A program made the translations under genes and the position numbers. Below, piece after piece: positions 20,870 through 28,983 of a stretch of DNA of 30,474 nt (its first letter is position 1; each line of letters begins with the position of its first letter). The notes beneath the pieces were generated by a model. The model worked only from the letters and a program-made list of their open reading frames with translations, was not told where the DNA came from and searched no databases. Location: positions 1-30,474 of the forward strand of contig DVIJ01000039.1 in assembly GCA_018711415.1 (NCBI GenBank), written 5' to 3'. Origin of the DNA: Scatomorpha merdavium (GTDB lineage: Bacteria > Bacillota > Clostridia > Oscillospirales > Oscillospiraceae).

Positions 20870-22030
20870 TTATGGCATAAGGTCATTTATCGCAGTGTTG
20901 TATATTCCGTTAGATATGGCCACCTTGCATATTTGCGAAGTGCCCTCTGCTACAGTCAGCAGCTGTGCGTCGCGCAGCAAACGTTCCGTCGGACTGTGCG
21001 CAGCATATCCGCGGCTGCCGTGGATGAGCGCAGCGTCCTGGCAGGTCTTTTGGCACATCTCCGTTGCAAAGAGCTTGAGCGCAGCGATCTCCATGGTGGT
21101 GCGCTCGCCCGCCTCCGTCATCGCCGCAACATGGTATAGCATATTGCGTGCGACGCTTATGTTCGTGTACATCTCGGCTATTGGGAAGGACACGCCCTGA
21201 TAGGACGAAATAGTTCTGTCGAAGCTGCCGCGTCTGCCGGAATACTCAACAGCATGTTCGAACGCGGACTGAGCTGTCCCGATAGCGACAGCGGCCAGAG
21301 CCAGACGGCCACAGTTCAGCGCATCCTTCAGCGCCTTATAGCCTCCATTCTCGCTTCCGATAAGCGCCTCCGGCGGCAGGTGGCAATTGTCGAAAGTCAC
21401 CGTCCCTGTAGGCGAATTGTTCAGGCCTATCATATCCTCCTGGTGTGTGACTGTAACGCCTTCCCAACCTGCGTCCACATAAAACAGGCTCACGCTGCGG
21501 CTGCGATTGCTCGTACCCGTCTTGGTGCCTACAATATATCCATCGGCAATGCCGGCATTTGTTATCCAACATTTTTTGCCGTTGAGCAGCCAACCATCCG
21601 GTTGGCGAACTGCCACGGCGTCAATGCCCAGTGCTTCTGAACCGCCGCGCTCCTCGCTCAATGCAAGGGTAAGTATTTTCTTGCCGGCAATGGCAGGGAT
21701 AAGCCACTCCTGCGCCTGACTCTCGCTGACCGCGTTGCGGAGCGCATAGCAGCATTGGAACATGTGCGCGCACATGACAAAGCCCAAAGAACATAGTCCC
21801 TTTGAAAGTTCCTCAAGGAAGATGGCGCCTTCAATTGCGCCAAGGCCTGCGCCGCCAAGCTCCTTTGGGAACGGCAAGGCACACCAGCCGTGTTCGCTTA
21901 TCTTGCGGATTATATCCCGCGGATACACGCCGGTTCTATCAAGTTCCGACGTATGCGGAGTTATCTCGCTGTCAACAAAAGCGCGTACCTCTCTTTTGAG
22001 TGCCAACTGGGCCTCCGTAAGCATGAACAT
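20870..22030 (-). CDS. Acyl-CoA dehydrogenase
   Basis: The 386-residue flavoprotein has the three-domain acyl-CoA dehydrogenase layout: N-terminal helical domain, middle beta domain with LALSEERGGSEALGID and CWITNAGIADGYIV, and C-terminal domain with the FAD-binding RGSFDRTISSYQGVSF region. Glu362 in AEGTSQI is at the short-chain-type catalytic base position. Its substrate is not predictable; a short-chain or branched acyl-CoA is likely. The open frame extends to 22111, but the added residues overlap the upstream gene and include a translated Shine-Dalgarno sequence (AAGGGGGAAG), so ATG 22030 is the start. It lies 13 bases after the ytoI-like gene and far from the Etf genes at 27144. Confidence 0.93.
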   Translation of the reverse strand: MFMLTEAQLALKREVRAFVDSEITPHTSELDRTGVYPRDIIRKISEHGWCALPFPKELGGAGLGAIEGAIFLEELSKGLCSLGFVMCAHMFQCCYALRNAVSESQAQEWLIPAIAGKKILTLALSEERGGSEALGIDAVAVRQPDGWLLNGKKCWITNAGIADGYIVGTKTGTSNRSRSVSLFYVDAGWEGVTVTHQEDMIGLNNSPTGTVTFDNCHLPPEALIGSENGGYKALKDALNCGRLALAAVAIGTAQSAFEHAVEYSGRRGSFDRTISSYQGVSFPIAEMYTNISVARNMLYHVAAMTEAGERTTMEIAALKLFATEMCQKTCQDAALIHGSRGYAAHSPTERLLRDAQLLTVAEGTSQICKVAISNGIYNTAINDLMP

Positions 22031-22043
22031 ATTTCTTCCCCCT

Positions 22044-23327
22044 TCACTCTGCAATAAACACGGCGCTGAGAACACAGCCCGCATATCGCGTAGCTTCGTC
22101 ATATATTTCAACGTACAATGCTACCCCGTTTTTAACACTTCTCAACTGCTCACAGGAAACCATCAGGTCTCCGGACGCTTCTCCGCCTCCGAGCGAGTAA
22201 AAACTTCCGTTTTCAAAGGACGCCGTATAGCCAAGGGACGCGCAATGCTGCTTTGCAGCCTCCAACAGGACCGGCAGAAAACCGCTGCAGCCGCTTTCCG
22301 TCAATCGCGTTGAATACACACTGCGCCCTGACTTTCCCGGAGCTTCTACGAGTTCCAGCCTGGGCGTCGCCGAAGCCGCCGAAGGCCGGCTCCTGTAATA
22401 GCGCAAAAGGTCGTTTGAGGTTATAACACCGCGCAGTGTTCCGTCCCTTGTGATATACGCGGCGGCAGAGCCTTCGGCTATCATTCTCCCTGCGAGCTCG
22501 TCTATAGGGGTGTCCTCGTCAGCCGTAAAGCAGGTACAGTCGTCCAAATAAAGGCTGGAGATCTTTCTGGAAGGCGCAGATCCAAGTGCGCGTATGGCGT
22601 CTACCGTTCCACAGATAGACAGCTCATCGTCAACAACTGCACAGCGGGAGCAGAGTGAAAATATCGGCCTGTAAATGCTGTGCCAGTCAGCCACTATATC
22701 ATTATAATATAGGTAAGGCGGCGTGCGCATCCAATCCCCAGCCAGAGCAAAATCACGACCCAGAACATTGTCCTGACCCGTGGACATCTGACGCAGCGCC
22801 GAAAAGCTGTCGTGACCGGAGGCAAGAACACAACCGCCGTTTTTCTCCGCCTCTTTAAGCACGGCTTCTCCCGGATGAATACCGCCTGTGACAAGCAGGC
22901 ACATGCCGCGCTGCACCGCAAATGCGAAGATATCCGGCCTGTCTCCTACAACACAGAGCACGCCTCGGCTCCCACCGCGGACCTCATCGGCCAGCTGCTG
23001 TACGCTGCAATCTCCAAGCACAAGACGAGTTATGGGAACGTCCATATTGTCCGCCCCGGCCAGCACCTCAAGGCCCAATCTCCGCGCTTCAGCGGCCAGC
23101 GAAGACGGCAGACGCACCTTGTGCTTCCGTACTGTGCCGGCACGCGGGCGCGTTTCTACGAGACCTCGCTCGTCGGCAAGCCTTATCGCCTTGAACGCAG
23201 TACCTTCGCTCACGCCAAGCTCCTTCGACAGCCCGCGCACAGACACGCGAGCGCCCTCCGGCAGGCGTTCGATATATTCGATTATCATGTCGCTCTTAGC
23301 GCCCAAAACATTCACCTCAAAGCGCAC
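22044..23327 (-). CDS. YtoI-like regulator: HTH, DRTGG, CBS pair, hot-dog domain
   Basis: The protein joins a GntR-like winged helix (about 12-66; RVSVRGLSKELGVSEGTAFKAIR, in part SKELGVSEGTAFKAI), a DRTGG domain (about 90-180; VPITRLVLGDCSVQQLADEV), two CBS repeats (about 195-312; TPIDELAGRMIAEGSAAAYI), and a C-terminal hot-dog thioesterase-like domain (about 330-427). This is the architecture of Bacillus YtoI. CBS and DRTGG modules bind nucleotides and hot-dog folds bind acyl-CoA, so it may be a DNA-binding sensor of energy state and acyl-CoA; that is inference. Start uncertain: GTG 23327 follows AAAGG, but TTG 23306 follows GAGGTG and fits the Bacillus N-terminus better. Confidence 0.85.
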   Translation of the reverse strand: MRFEVNVLGAKSDMIIEYIERLPEGARVSVRGLSKELGVSEGTAFKAIRLADERGLVETRPRAGTVRKHKVRLPSSLAAEARRLGLEVLAGADNMDVPITRLVLGDCSVQQLADEVRGGSRGVLCVVGDRPDIFAFAVQRGMCLLVTGGIHPGEAVLKEAEKNGGCVLASGHDSFSALRQMSTGQDNVLGRDFALAGDWMRTPPYLYYNDIVADWHSIYRPIFSLCSRCAVVDDELSICGTVDAIRALGSAPSRKISSLYLDDCTCFTADEDTPIDELAGRMIAEGSAAAYITRDGTLRGVITSNDLLRYYRSRPSAASATPRLELVEAPGKSGRSVYSTRLTESGCSGFLPVLLEAAKQHCASLGYTASFENGSFYSLGGGEASGDLMVSCEQLRSVKNGVALYVEIYDEATRYAGCVLSAVFIAE

Positions 23328-23363
23328 TCATACCTTTATCGCCGTCCCCTGTAGCTGCATTGA

Positions 23364-23392
23364 ATATAACAGTTTTAGCACACATTTGTCAA
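23364..23392 (-). promoter_or_regulatory. Sigma-A promoter of the ytoI-like gene
   Basis: On the minus strand consensus TTGACA (23387-23392), 17 bp, TTATAT (23364-23369). A second TTGACA lies about 45 bp further upstream, without a clear -10. Confidence 0.75.
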
Positions 23393-23443
23393 GGAAAGAC
23401 AGAATATTTTTTAGGTATGTGCAAAGATTTGTCAATTGTGTAA

Positions 23444-23544
23444 AAAGAGGCTGTTGCAAAATCGAACCGTTACACTGCCGACACATACCGACGTTTAGTA
23501 AACCCACATATTGTGCCGCGGTTCCATTTTGCAACAGCCCCTTT
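23444..23544. repeat. MITE-like terminal inverted repeat element
   Basis: Arms of about 26 bp (23444-23469 and 23519-23544) are complementary with only three mismatches and enclose about 50 bp. The outer ends read G(A/G)GGCTGTTGCAAAA inward from both sides, a sequence typical of insertion-sequence ends (IS6 family ends share CTGTTGCAAA). It holds no gene. No clear target duplication is visible. With the T-run on its left it may also end coaD transcription. Confidence 0.6.
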
Positions 23545-23587
23545 GGAGACCATCACAGCCTCCGGACCTTTGCTTTCTTCTCTCTTT

Positions 23588-24070
23588 TCAGCCAGGCAGC
23601 TTCCTACATACAGCCTCTTCTACCACTTTGGGTACGAAGCTGGCAAGCTCGCTCCGGTATTTTCGAAGTTCTCTCACAACGCTGGAGCTTAGGAAGGTGT
23701 ATTTATCACTGGCGACCATGAACAGCGTTTCAATGTCCGGGTCAAGCTTTTTGTTGACAGCCGCCATCTGAAACTCATATTCCAGGTCTGTCACAGCCCT
23801 GAGCCCCCGTATCACTACAGGTTCATCATAGAGCTTAATATAGTCCACCAAAAGCCCGCCATGTATATCGACCCGCACGTTAGGCATATCGGCGGTTATC
23901 TTTTTCAGCAGCTCGGAGCGCTCTTCGCAGGTAAAAAGGCTGCGTTCCTTTGCGCCGTTGTGCATGATGCACACTACGAGCTCGTCAAAAATGGCAGCCG
24001 AGCGCTGAATAATATCGAGATGACCAAGCGTGGGCGGGTCAAAGCTGCCAGGATATATAGCGATGCTCAT
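23588..24070 (-). CDS. coaD: Phosphopantetheine adenylyltransferase
   Basis: The 160-residue nucleotidyltransferase transfers AMP from ATP to 4'-phosphopantetheine, the penultimate step of coenzyme A synthesis. The N-terminal motif YPGSFDPPTLGHLDII contains the T/HxGH signature, and the C-terminal FLSSSVVREL is the ISSTxxR-type motif. RGLRAVTDLEYEFQMAAVN in the middle is diagnostic of CoaD. It is a single gene with ribosome-binding site GGAG, between the CoA-transferase operon and the ytoI-like gene. Co-location with CoA-using genes may be chance. Confidence 0.98.
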   Translation of the reverse strand: MSIAIYPGSFDPPTLGHLDIIQRSAAIFDELVVCIMHNGAKERSLFTCEERSELLKKITADMPNVRVDIHGGLLVDYIKLYDEPVVIRGLRAVTDLEYEFQMAAVNKKLDPDIETLFMVASDKYTFLSSSVVRELRKYRSELASFVPKVVEEAVCRKLPG

Positions 24071-24141
24071 ATCGCAATCTCCATTTGCATGGCTTTCCTG
24101 TGTCGGCCGAACTCTCTCCCGGTCTACAAAAGCCAGATTCT

Positions 24142-24173
24142 CAGAAGCAGGCCCTGCAAGGGGCCTGCTTCTG
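24142..24173 (-). terminator. Hairpin ending the acyl-CoA operon
   Basis: A perfect 13-bp stem (24142-24154 with 24161-24173) with a 6-nt loop lies 29 bases after the last CoA-transferase gene. The U-tract is poor (GAATCTGGCTTTTG on the minus strand), so termination may be incomplete. Confidence 0.7.
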
Positions 24174-24202
24174 AATGGTTATCTGTTGTTTAAGCCGGGT
24201 TA

Positions 24203-24859
24203 TTACTCCATAACGCCGAGATCCTCGGCAACGGTGAAGTCGGCTTCCGTGCAGGCGCGGATATCCTCGACGGTGTAGCCCGGGGCCAGCTCCTTGAGGA
24301 CGAGGCCGTTCGGGGTGACCTGGAAGTAGCAGCGCTCAGTGACGATATCGGTAACGCACTTGGCACCGGTCAGAGGCAGGGTGCACTTCTTCATGATCTT
24401 GGAGGAACCGCTCTTCTCGCAGTGGTCGGTAGCGACGACGATCTTCTTGACGCCGGCGCAGAGGTCCATGGCGCCGCCCATACCGGGAACGACCTTGCCA
24501 GGGACTATCCAGTTGGCGATGTTGCCTTCCTGGTCGACCTGCAGAGTGCCGAGAACGGTGGCGTCCACATGGCCGCCGCGGATGAGGCCGAAAGAATCGG
24601 CCTGGTCGATGACGCTGCCGCCCTTGATGATGGAGGTGGGCTGGCCGCCGGCGTCTATCAGGTCGGGATCGGCGTCATCCCAGGACGGGGTGGGGCCGCA
24701 GCCGACAATGCCTATCTCCGCCTCGAGCCAGAGCTCAACGCCCTCGGGCAGATAGTTGGTGCACATCAGGGGAACGCCTATACCGAGGTTAACAAGGTCC
24801 CCATCCTTGAAGAACTTAGCGCAGCGAGACGCTATCAGAGCACGTCCAGTCAATGCCAT
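24203..24859 (-). CDS. CoA-transferase family I, subunit B
   Basis: The 218-residue beta subunit shows the N-terminal LVNLGIGVPLMCTNYL block and the active-site loop LEAEIGIVGCGP, in which Glu48 aligns with the catalytic Glu of SENG in AtoA/ScoB and carries the CoA thioester intermediate. GGHVDATVLG, GNIANWIVPGK and GMGGAMDL are also standard. It forms an alpha2beta2 enzyme with subunit A, moving CoA between an acyl-CoA and a free acid such as acetate, butyrate or acetoacetate; specificity is not readable. Its ATG is one base after the subunit A stop, and GGAGG lies inside the last codons of that gene. Confidence 0.95.
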   Translation of the reverse strand: MALTGRALIASRCAKFFKDGDLVNLGIGVPLMCTNYLPEGVELWLEAEIGIVGCGPTPSWDDADPDLIDAGGQPTSIIKGGSVIDQADSFGLIRGGHVDATVLGTLQVDQEGNIANWIVPGKVVPGMGGAMDLCAGVKKIVVATDHCEKSGSSKIMKKCTLPLTGAKCVTDIVTERCYFQVTPNGLVLKELAPGYTVEDIRACTEADFTVAEDLGVME

Positions 24860-24860
24860 A

Positions 24861-25592
24861 TTACTTACCTCCTTCGGCGGCTTTCGCCTTAGCCTTTGCT
24901 ACTGCACGCTGCCACATCGGGCAGAACGGCTTCTTCTCGCCCTTGCGGACATAGATCATGTCAACAACAGGGGCCGGGATATCGATCTCGTCCGGATCCA
25001 GCTCGCCCGGCTCAACCAGCTCCTCGACCTCGACTATGACGCAGTCGGCGGCGTAGCACATGTAGCTGTTGGTGGCGCGGCCAGTCAGTCTGAACTTGAC
25101 GTTGCCGTAGGTGTCGGCCTTCTCGGCCTTGATGAGAGCCACATCACCGTGGATGGGCAGCTCGAGCAGGTATTCCTTGCCGTTGATGGTCAGCTTCTGC
25201 TTGCCCTTCTCAACGTCGGTGCCGACGCCGGTCGGGGTGAGGCAGCCGCCGAGGCCCCAGCCGCCGCAGCGGATGCGCTCGGCAAAGGTGCCCTGCGGGA
25301 TGAACTCGACATCCAGCTCGCCGGCGAGCATCTGATCCCTGGCAACGGGGTTCAGGCCGATGTGGGTGGTCTTGAGGGCCTTGACCTGCTTGGCAACGAT
25401 CATCCTGCCAACGCCCTGGTCGGGCATACCGCCGGAAACAGCGACAGCAGTGATGTCCTTGACGCCCTTTTCGATTACGCCGGTGATGACTTCTTCGGCG
25501 GATATTTCGCCGTGCCAGTCACCGAACAGTATGGTCTGTCCGTCTTTAACGGCGGCGACTGCCTGTTCCAGCTCAACAACTTTGCTTCTCAA
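24861..25592 (-). CDS. CoA-transferase family I, subunit A
   Basis: The alpha subunit carries KVVELEQAVAAVKDGQTI at the start, the GGCLTPTGVGTDVEKGK block, HGDVALIKAEKADTYGNV and a C-terminal DMIYVRKGE tail, all typical of AtoD/ScoA-type proteins. A Trp-His-rich loop (FGDWHGEISAEE) stands where many homologues have GFG, so substrate choice may differ. The frame opens at TTG 25610, but the first residues (KGGSQ) are the AAAGGTGG ribosome-binding site read as protein; TTG 25592 is the likely start. It follows the transporter gene almost without a gap, suggesting that acid transport and CoA activation are linked. Confidence 0.93.
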   Translation of the reverse strand: MRSKVVELEQAVAAVKDGQTILFGDWHGEISAEEVITGVIEKGVKDITAVAVSGGMPDQGVGRMIVAKQVKALKTTHIGLNPVARDQMLAGELDVEFIPQGTFAERIRCGGWGLGGCLTPTGVGTDVEKGKQKLTINGKEYLLELPIHGDVALIKAEKADTYGNVKFRLTGRATNSYMCYAADCVIVEVEELVEPGELDPDEIDIPAPVVDMIYVRKGEKKPFCPMWQRAVAKAKAKAAEGGK

Positions 25593-25616
25593 TTGACTTC
25601 CACCTTTCAAGTATAA

Positions 25617-26225
25617 TTATTTTGCAGATGCAGTGCTCTTTATCAGCGGCTTGGCCAGAGGCAGAACGGTCTTGCCGAAAGCGGTGTTCAGCTGGACGGC
25701 GCTGGCGCAGTAGAGGCCCAGAGAGCCGGCGATGAACAGGCAGATAGCAACACCGATCTTGAGGGAAGCCGGCAGAATGCCGAAGTCGTTCAGGGTGACG
25801 CCGATGAGCGCGATGTCGGTGAAGATGATGGCGGTGCTGAAGGTGCCGTTGGCGTTCTTGAAGTACGCCGGGCTCCACAGGATGAGCGCGATGGTGCAGG
25901 CGCCCCAGCCAAAGCCCTCAACGACGGTGCTGTAAGTGACCTCGAACACGAACACGCACAGCCACTTGCAGATGCTGCTGATCGCACCGGTCAGCATGAA
26001 GAAGCCCTGGAAGAAGCAGAACACGTTGCCGCCGAGCAGCTCGCCATGATCCAGCTCCTTGTTAGCGACTATTATCTGAACGACAAAGCCGCCGGTGAGC
26101 CACGCAGCCAGCAGAAGCAGGCTCTCGGGGCCGACCATTCCACTAAAAACGCCAGTAAACGTATAGCACGCAACGGCAAAGGCAACAAGGCCAGACGGCC
26201 CGGGGGAAGCTCCATGATGCTCCAT
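25617..26225 (-). CDS. SatP/GPR1-FUN34-YaaH family acetate/succinate transporter
   Basis: The 202-residue membrane protein has six predicted helices and a family-like N-terminal signature (ASPGPSGLVAFAVACYTF, corresponding to NPxPLGL). Charged or polar loops separate helices at about 15-35, 38-55, 67-90, 96-118, 128-148 and 155-175. These hexameric channels move acetate, succinate or related carboxylates with protons. Placed between the enoyl-CoA hydratase and CoA-transferase genes, it probably handles the acid that the CoA-transferase uses or releases. The start follows GGAGGAAAATTGTA. Confidence 0.93.
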   Translation of the reverse strand: MEHHGASPGPSGLVAFAVACYTFTGVFSGMVGPESLLLLAAWLTGGFVVQIIVANKELDHGELLGGNVFCFFQGFFMLTGAISSICKWLCVFVFEVTYSTVVEGFGWGACTIALILWSPAYFKNANGTFSTAIIFTDIALIGVTLNDFGILPASLKIGVAICLFIAGSLGLYCASAVQLNTAFGKTVLPLAKPLIKSTASAK

Positions 26226-26283
26226 TACAATTTTCCTCCTTGTAAGTCTCTAATATCTTGTTGTCTGGGTTGCGCCTGACGGC

Positions 26284-27078
26284 TTATTTGCCCTCAAACA
26301 CGGCCTTTCTCTTCTCGATGAACGCCTTGCAGCCTTCCTGGAAGTCCATGGAGGCGGCGCACTCACGCTGAGTGGGGATCTCGGTCTCGTCGAGCCACTT
26401 CTTGTAGTCGGCGTAGGCGGCGTCGTAGACCTGCTTCTTGATGTTCTTGTAGGACAGCAGCGGGCCGGCAGCGAGCTTCTTCGCAAACTTCATGGTGACC
26501 TCGTCGAGCTCTTCCTTCGTGCAGACCTTGTAGGCCAGACCCAGAGCCTTCGCCTCTTCGGCGCCCACAGGACGGCCGGTGGCGGCCAGCTCAACGGCGC
26601 GGGCGGTGCCTATGCTCTTCGCAAGCAGGTAGGTAGCGCCGGTATCGGGGACCAGGCCCAGGTTGACGAACGCAAGGATGAACTTCGCATTGTCGGCGCA
26701 GATCATGAAGTCGCCGCCTAGAGCGAGGCTCACGCCGGCGCCGGCAGCAGCGCCGCAAACGGAGGTGATGACCATCTTGCTCATCTTCTTCAGGCCGTCA
26801 GCAACGACGCCGACCTTGGCAATGAGGCCGTCCATGTTGACCTCGCCGCCAGCCTGGATGAGCTGATAGAAGTAGCCGATATCGCCGCCGGCGGAGAAAG
26901 CCCTGTCGGTGCCCTTCAGAACAACGACCTTGACGTTCGGGTCCTTCTCAGCAGCGTCAACGACGTACATGAGCTCGTCGGCCATCTGCTCGTCGATGGC
27001 GTTGAGGTTCTTCATGTAGTTCATGGTGATGACTGCGATGCCGTCCTCCACGGTGTAGATAAGCTTCTTGAGTTCCAT
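26284..27078 (-). CDS. Enoyl-CoA hydratase/isomerase (crotonase) with PaaG-like active site
   Basis: The 264-residue crotonase-fold enzyme has the two oxyanion-hole segments, AFSAGGDI (residues 60-67) and GAAAGAG (109-115). By eye alignment with rat crotonase, the second catalytic Glu is kept (Glu163, in ARAVELAATG), while the first, Glu144 of QPEI, is replaced by Phe137. Instead an Asp145 is present in NLGLVPDTG, the arrangement of PaaG-type isomerases. Double-bond isomerisation may therefore be its job rather than simple hydration. It follows etfA and precedes the transporter gene, with a strong GGAGG site. The family is certain, the reaction is not. Confidence 0.93.
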   Translation of the reverse strand: MELKKLIYTVEDGIAVITMNYMKNLNAIDEQMADELMYVVDAAEKDPNVKVVVLKGTDRAFSAGGDIGYFYQLIQAGGEVNMDGLIAKVGVVADGLKKMSKMVITSVCGAAAGAGVSLALGGDFMICADNAKFILAFVNLGLVPDTGATYLLAKSIGTARAVELAATGRPVGAEEAKALGLAYKVCTKEELDEVTMKFAKKLAAGPLLSYKNIKKQVYDAAYADYKKWLDETEIPTQRECAASMDFQEGCKAFIEKRKAVFEGK

Positions 27079-27143
27079 GGGTAAGTTTCCTCCTTAAATT
27101 AATGTTTGTATTTCGACCGGGTCTTTGCGGCCCGGCTGGATAC

Positions 27144-28151
27144 TTACATGCCCTTCCTGGCCTTGATCTCCGCTATTATGGCGGGGACCAGTTTGGTATA
27201 GTCGGCAACGGCGCCATAGTGAGAAACGTCCCAAATAGGTGCGTCGGCAAAGTTGTTGATGCTCATGATGCACTTGGCATTCTGCATGCCCGACAGATAC
27301 TGCACGGAGCCGGATATCGCAATGTTGAGAATGAAATCGGGCTTCGTCGTAGTGCCGGACTGACCGATCTGCTTCTCGTGCGGCAGCCAGCCGTTGTCGA
27401 CCAGGGGCCTGGAAGCAGCCAGCTCGCCGCCGATAAGCTCGGCCAGCTCGCGCAGCATCGCAAGGTCCTCTTCGCTCTTCACGCCGCGGCCACCGGCCAC
27501 CAGCGTGCTGCAATCGGCAATAGGCTTGCCCTCAAACACGCGCTTCTCGGTTGCGATAACGGTGTAGCAATCGTCGGCTTCAACGTCAACCTTTTCGACT
27601 ATCAGCTTGCCCTTTGCGCCCTCGACCGGCGTGATGGGCGAAAACACCTTCGGGTGGACCGTGACCATCTGGGGCCGCTTTTCCATGATACAGATGTGGG
27701 AAAGTATGTTTCCACCGAAGTTCGGCGTCGTCTGTACGAACACCCCGTCCTCGTCTATATCAAGGTCGATCGCGTCGGCAGTAAGTCCGGTGCGCAGGTC
27801 GCACATGACCCTCGGCGCAAGATCCCTGCCCAGAGGGCTCGCGGGGAACAGGAATATAGACGGCTTATACTTCTCAGACAGCTCGGTCAGGACCTTGGCG
27901 TAAGGTCTGGCGCTGTAGTTCTTGAGGTTATCGTTCTCAGCAACTATGACCGCCTCCGCACCATAGGCGAACAGCTTGTCCGCCAGGCCGGCGACGTCGT
28001 CGCCCAGTACCACCGCGCTGATCTCATCCGTCCCGCCAAGTTTTGCTTTCAGGTCTGCAGACTTTGCCAGCAGTTCAAACGTCGTCTCAGAGAGTACGCC
28101 GTTTTCTTGCTCGGCGAACACCCATATGCCCTTGTAATCTTCTTTAGCCAT
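27144..28151 (-). CDS. etfA: Electron transfer flavoprotein, alpha subunit
   Basis: The 335-residue protein has the N-terminal alpha/beta domain and the C-terminal FAD domain with LVAGGRGVKS, SRPLVDNGWLPHEKQIGQSG and a final HYGAVADYTKLVPAI. It lacks the extra N-terminal ferredoxin domain of CarE. With EtfB it passes electrons to or from the acyl-CoA dehydrogenase; in anaerobes such complexes often bifurcate NADH electrons to ferredoxin and an enoyl-CoA, possible but not proven here. It lies 12 bases after etfB, with GGAGG before the ATG. Confidence 0.97.
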   Translation of the reverse strand: MAKEDYKGIWVFAEQENGVLSETTFELLAKSADLKAKLGGTDEISAVVLGDDVAGLADKLFAYGAEAVIVAENDNLKNYSARPYAKVLTELSEKYKPSIFLFPASPLGRDLAPRVMCDLRTGLTADAIDLDIDEDGVFVQTTPNFGGNILSHICIMEKRPQMVTVHPKVFSPITPVEGAKGKLIVEKVDVEADDCYTVIATEKRVFEGKPIADCSTLVAGGRGVKSEEDLAMLRELAELIGGELAASRPLVDNGWLPHEKQIGQSGTTTKPDFILNIAISGSVQYLSGMQNAKCIMSINNFADAPIWDVSHYGAVADYTKLVPAIIAEIKARKGM

Positions 28152-28163
28152 GTGTCCGCCTCC

Positions 28164-28949
28164 TCATATCAGCTTTTCGGCTTCCAGCGCATCGACCACG
28201 GCGCTCGCCATGGCCTCTATGCTGCCGGTGAAAAACTTGGTCTCGGTATTGCGCTTTGGCGGCTCAAAAATTTTCTTGTTAGAAGAGGGAGATCCTTCTA
28301 CACCGATAAGGCCCGGGTCGCAGCCAAGGTCGGCGGCGTTCCATACGGTCCTGGGCTTCTTGAGCGCCTTCATGATGTTGAGAGGAGTCGGATACCTCGG
28401 GGTGTTTATCTCGCTGCACACGGTTATGAGCGCAGGCAGCTTGACCTTGACAGTCTCATACCTGTCTGGAAGCATTCTGCGGCAGATGGCGTAACCGTCC
28501 TCGATGCTGACTTTGTCTACCAGCGTGACCTGGGGAATACCCAGGAAAGCGGCAATGATGGGACCGGTCTGAGCCGTTTCAGCGTCCGTCGCGTGACGTC
28601 CGCAAATCAGCAGGTCGTAGTCGCCCAGCTTTTCCGCGGCCTTGGCGAGCGGATATCCGGTTGCCAGCGTGTCCGCGCCGCCGAGGGCGCGGTCGCTGAG
28701 GAGCACGGACTCGTCGCAGCCCATGGCCAGGGCCTTTTTCAGCACGTCGTCGGCCTGGGGAGGCCCCATACTGATGGCAATGACCTTGCCGCCGCACTGC
28801 TCTTTGAGCTGGAGCGCGGTCTCAACGCCGTTGGCATCGAAAGGATTGATAACACTCTGCACACCGTCACGCATCAGGTTTCCTGTGCGAGGGTCGAGTT
28901 TTACGTCATCAGTGTCCGGTACTTGTTTTACAAACACCAATATATTCAT
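28164..28949 (-). CDS. etfB: Electron transfer flavoprotein, beta subunit
   Basis: The 261-residue protein begins MNILVFVKQVPDTDDVKLDP, the standard EtfB N-terminus. It contains the GGKVIAISMGPPQADDVL block, a nucleotide-binding region with GCDESVLLSDRALGGADTLAT, and LPALITVCSEINTPRYPT before the recognition loop. The frame is open to 28991, but GGAGAG lies just before ATG 28949, which gives the expected protein. Downstream of the acyl-CoA dehydrogenase by 34 bases and upstream of etfA, it forms the classic dehydrogenase-etfB-etfA set of clostridial enoyl-CoA reduction. Confidence 0.97.
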   Translation of the reverse strand: MNILVFVKQVPDTDDVKLDPRTGNLMRDGVQSVINPFDANGVETALQLKEQCGGKVIAISMGPPQADDVLKKALAMGCDESVLLSDRALGGADTLATGYPLAKAAEKLGDYDLLICGRHATDAETAQTGPIIAAFLGIPQVTLVDKVSIEDGYAICRRMLPDRYETVKVKLPALITVCSEINTPRYPTPLNIMKALKKPRTVWNAADLGCDPGLIGVEGSPSSNKKIFEPPKRNTETKFFTGSIEAMASAVVDALEAEKLI

Positions 28950-28983
28950 AAAGTTACTTCTCTCCGGAGTTAATATTTTAGTC

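Noticed and set aside
23455..23475. T-arm-like sequence resembling part of a tRNA
   Set aside because: It is one arm of the inverted repeat at 23444-23544; no acceptor, D or anticodon stem can be built around it.
27117..27135. Small hairpin between etfA and the enoyl-CoA hydratase gene
   Set aside because: The stem is only 5 bp with no U-tract, too weak to call a terminator or processing site.
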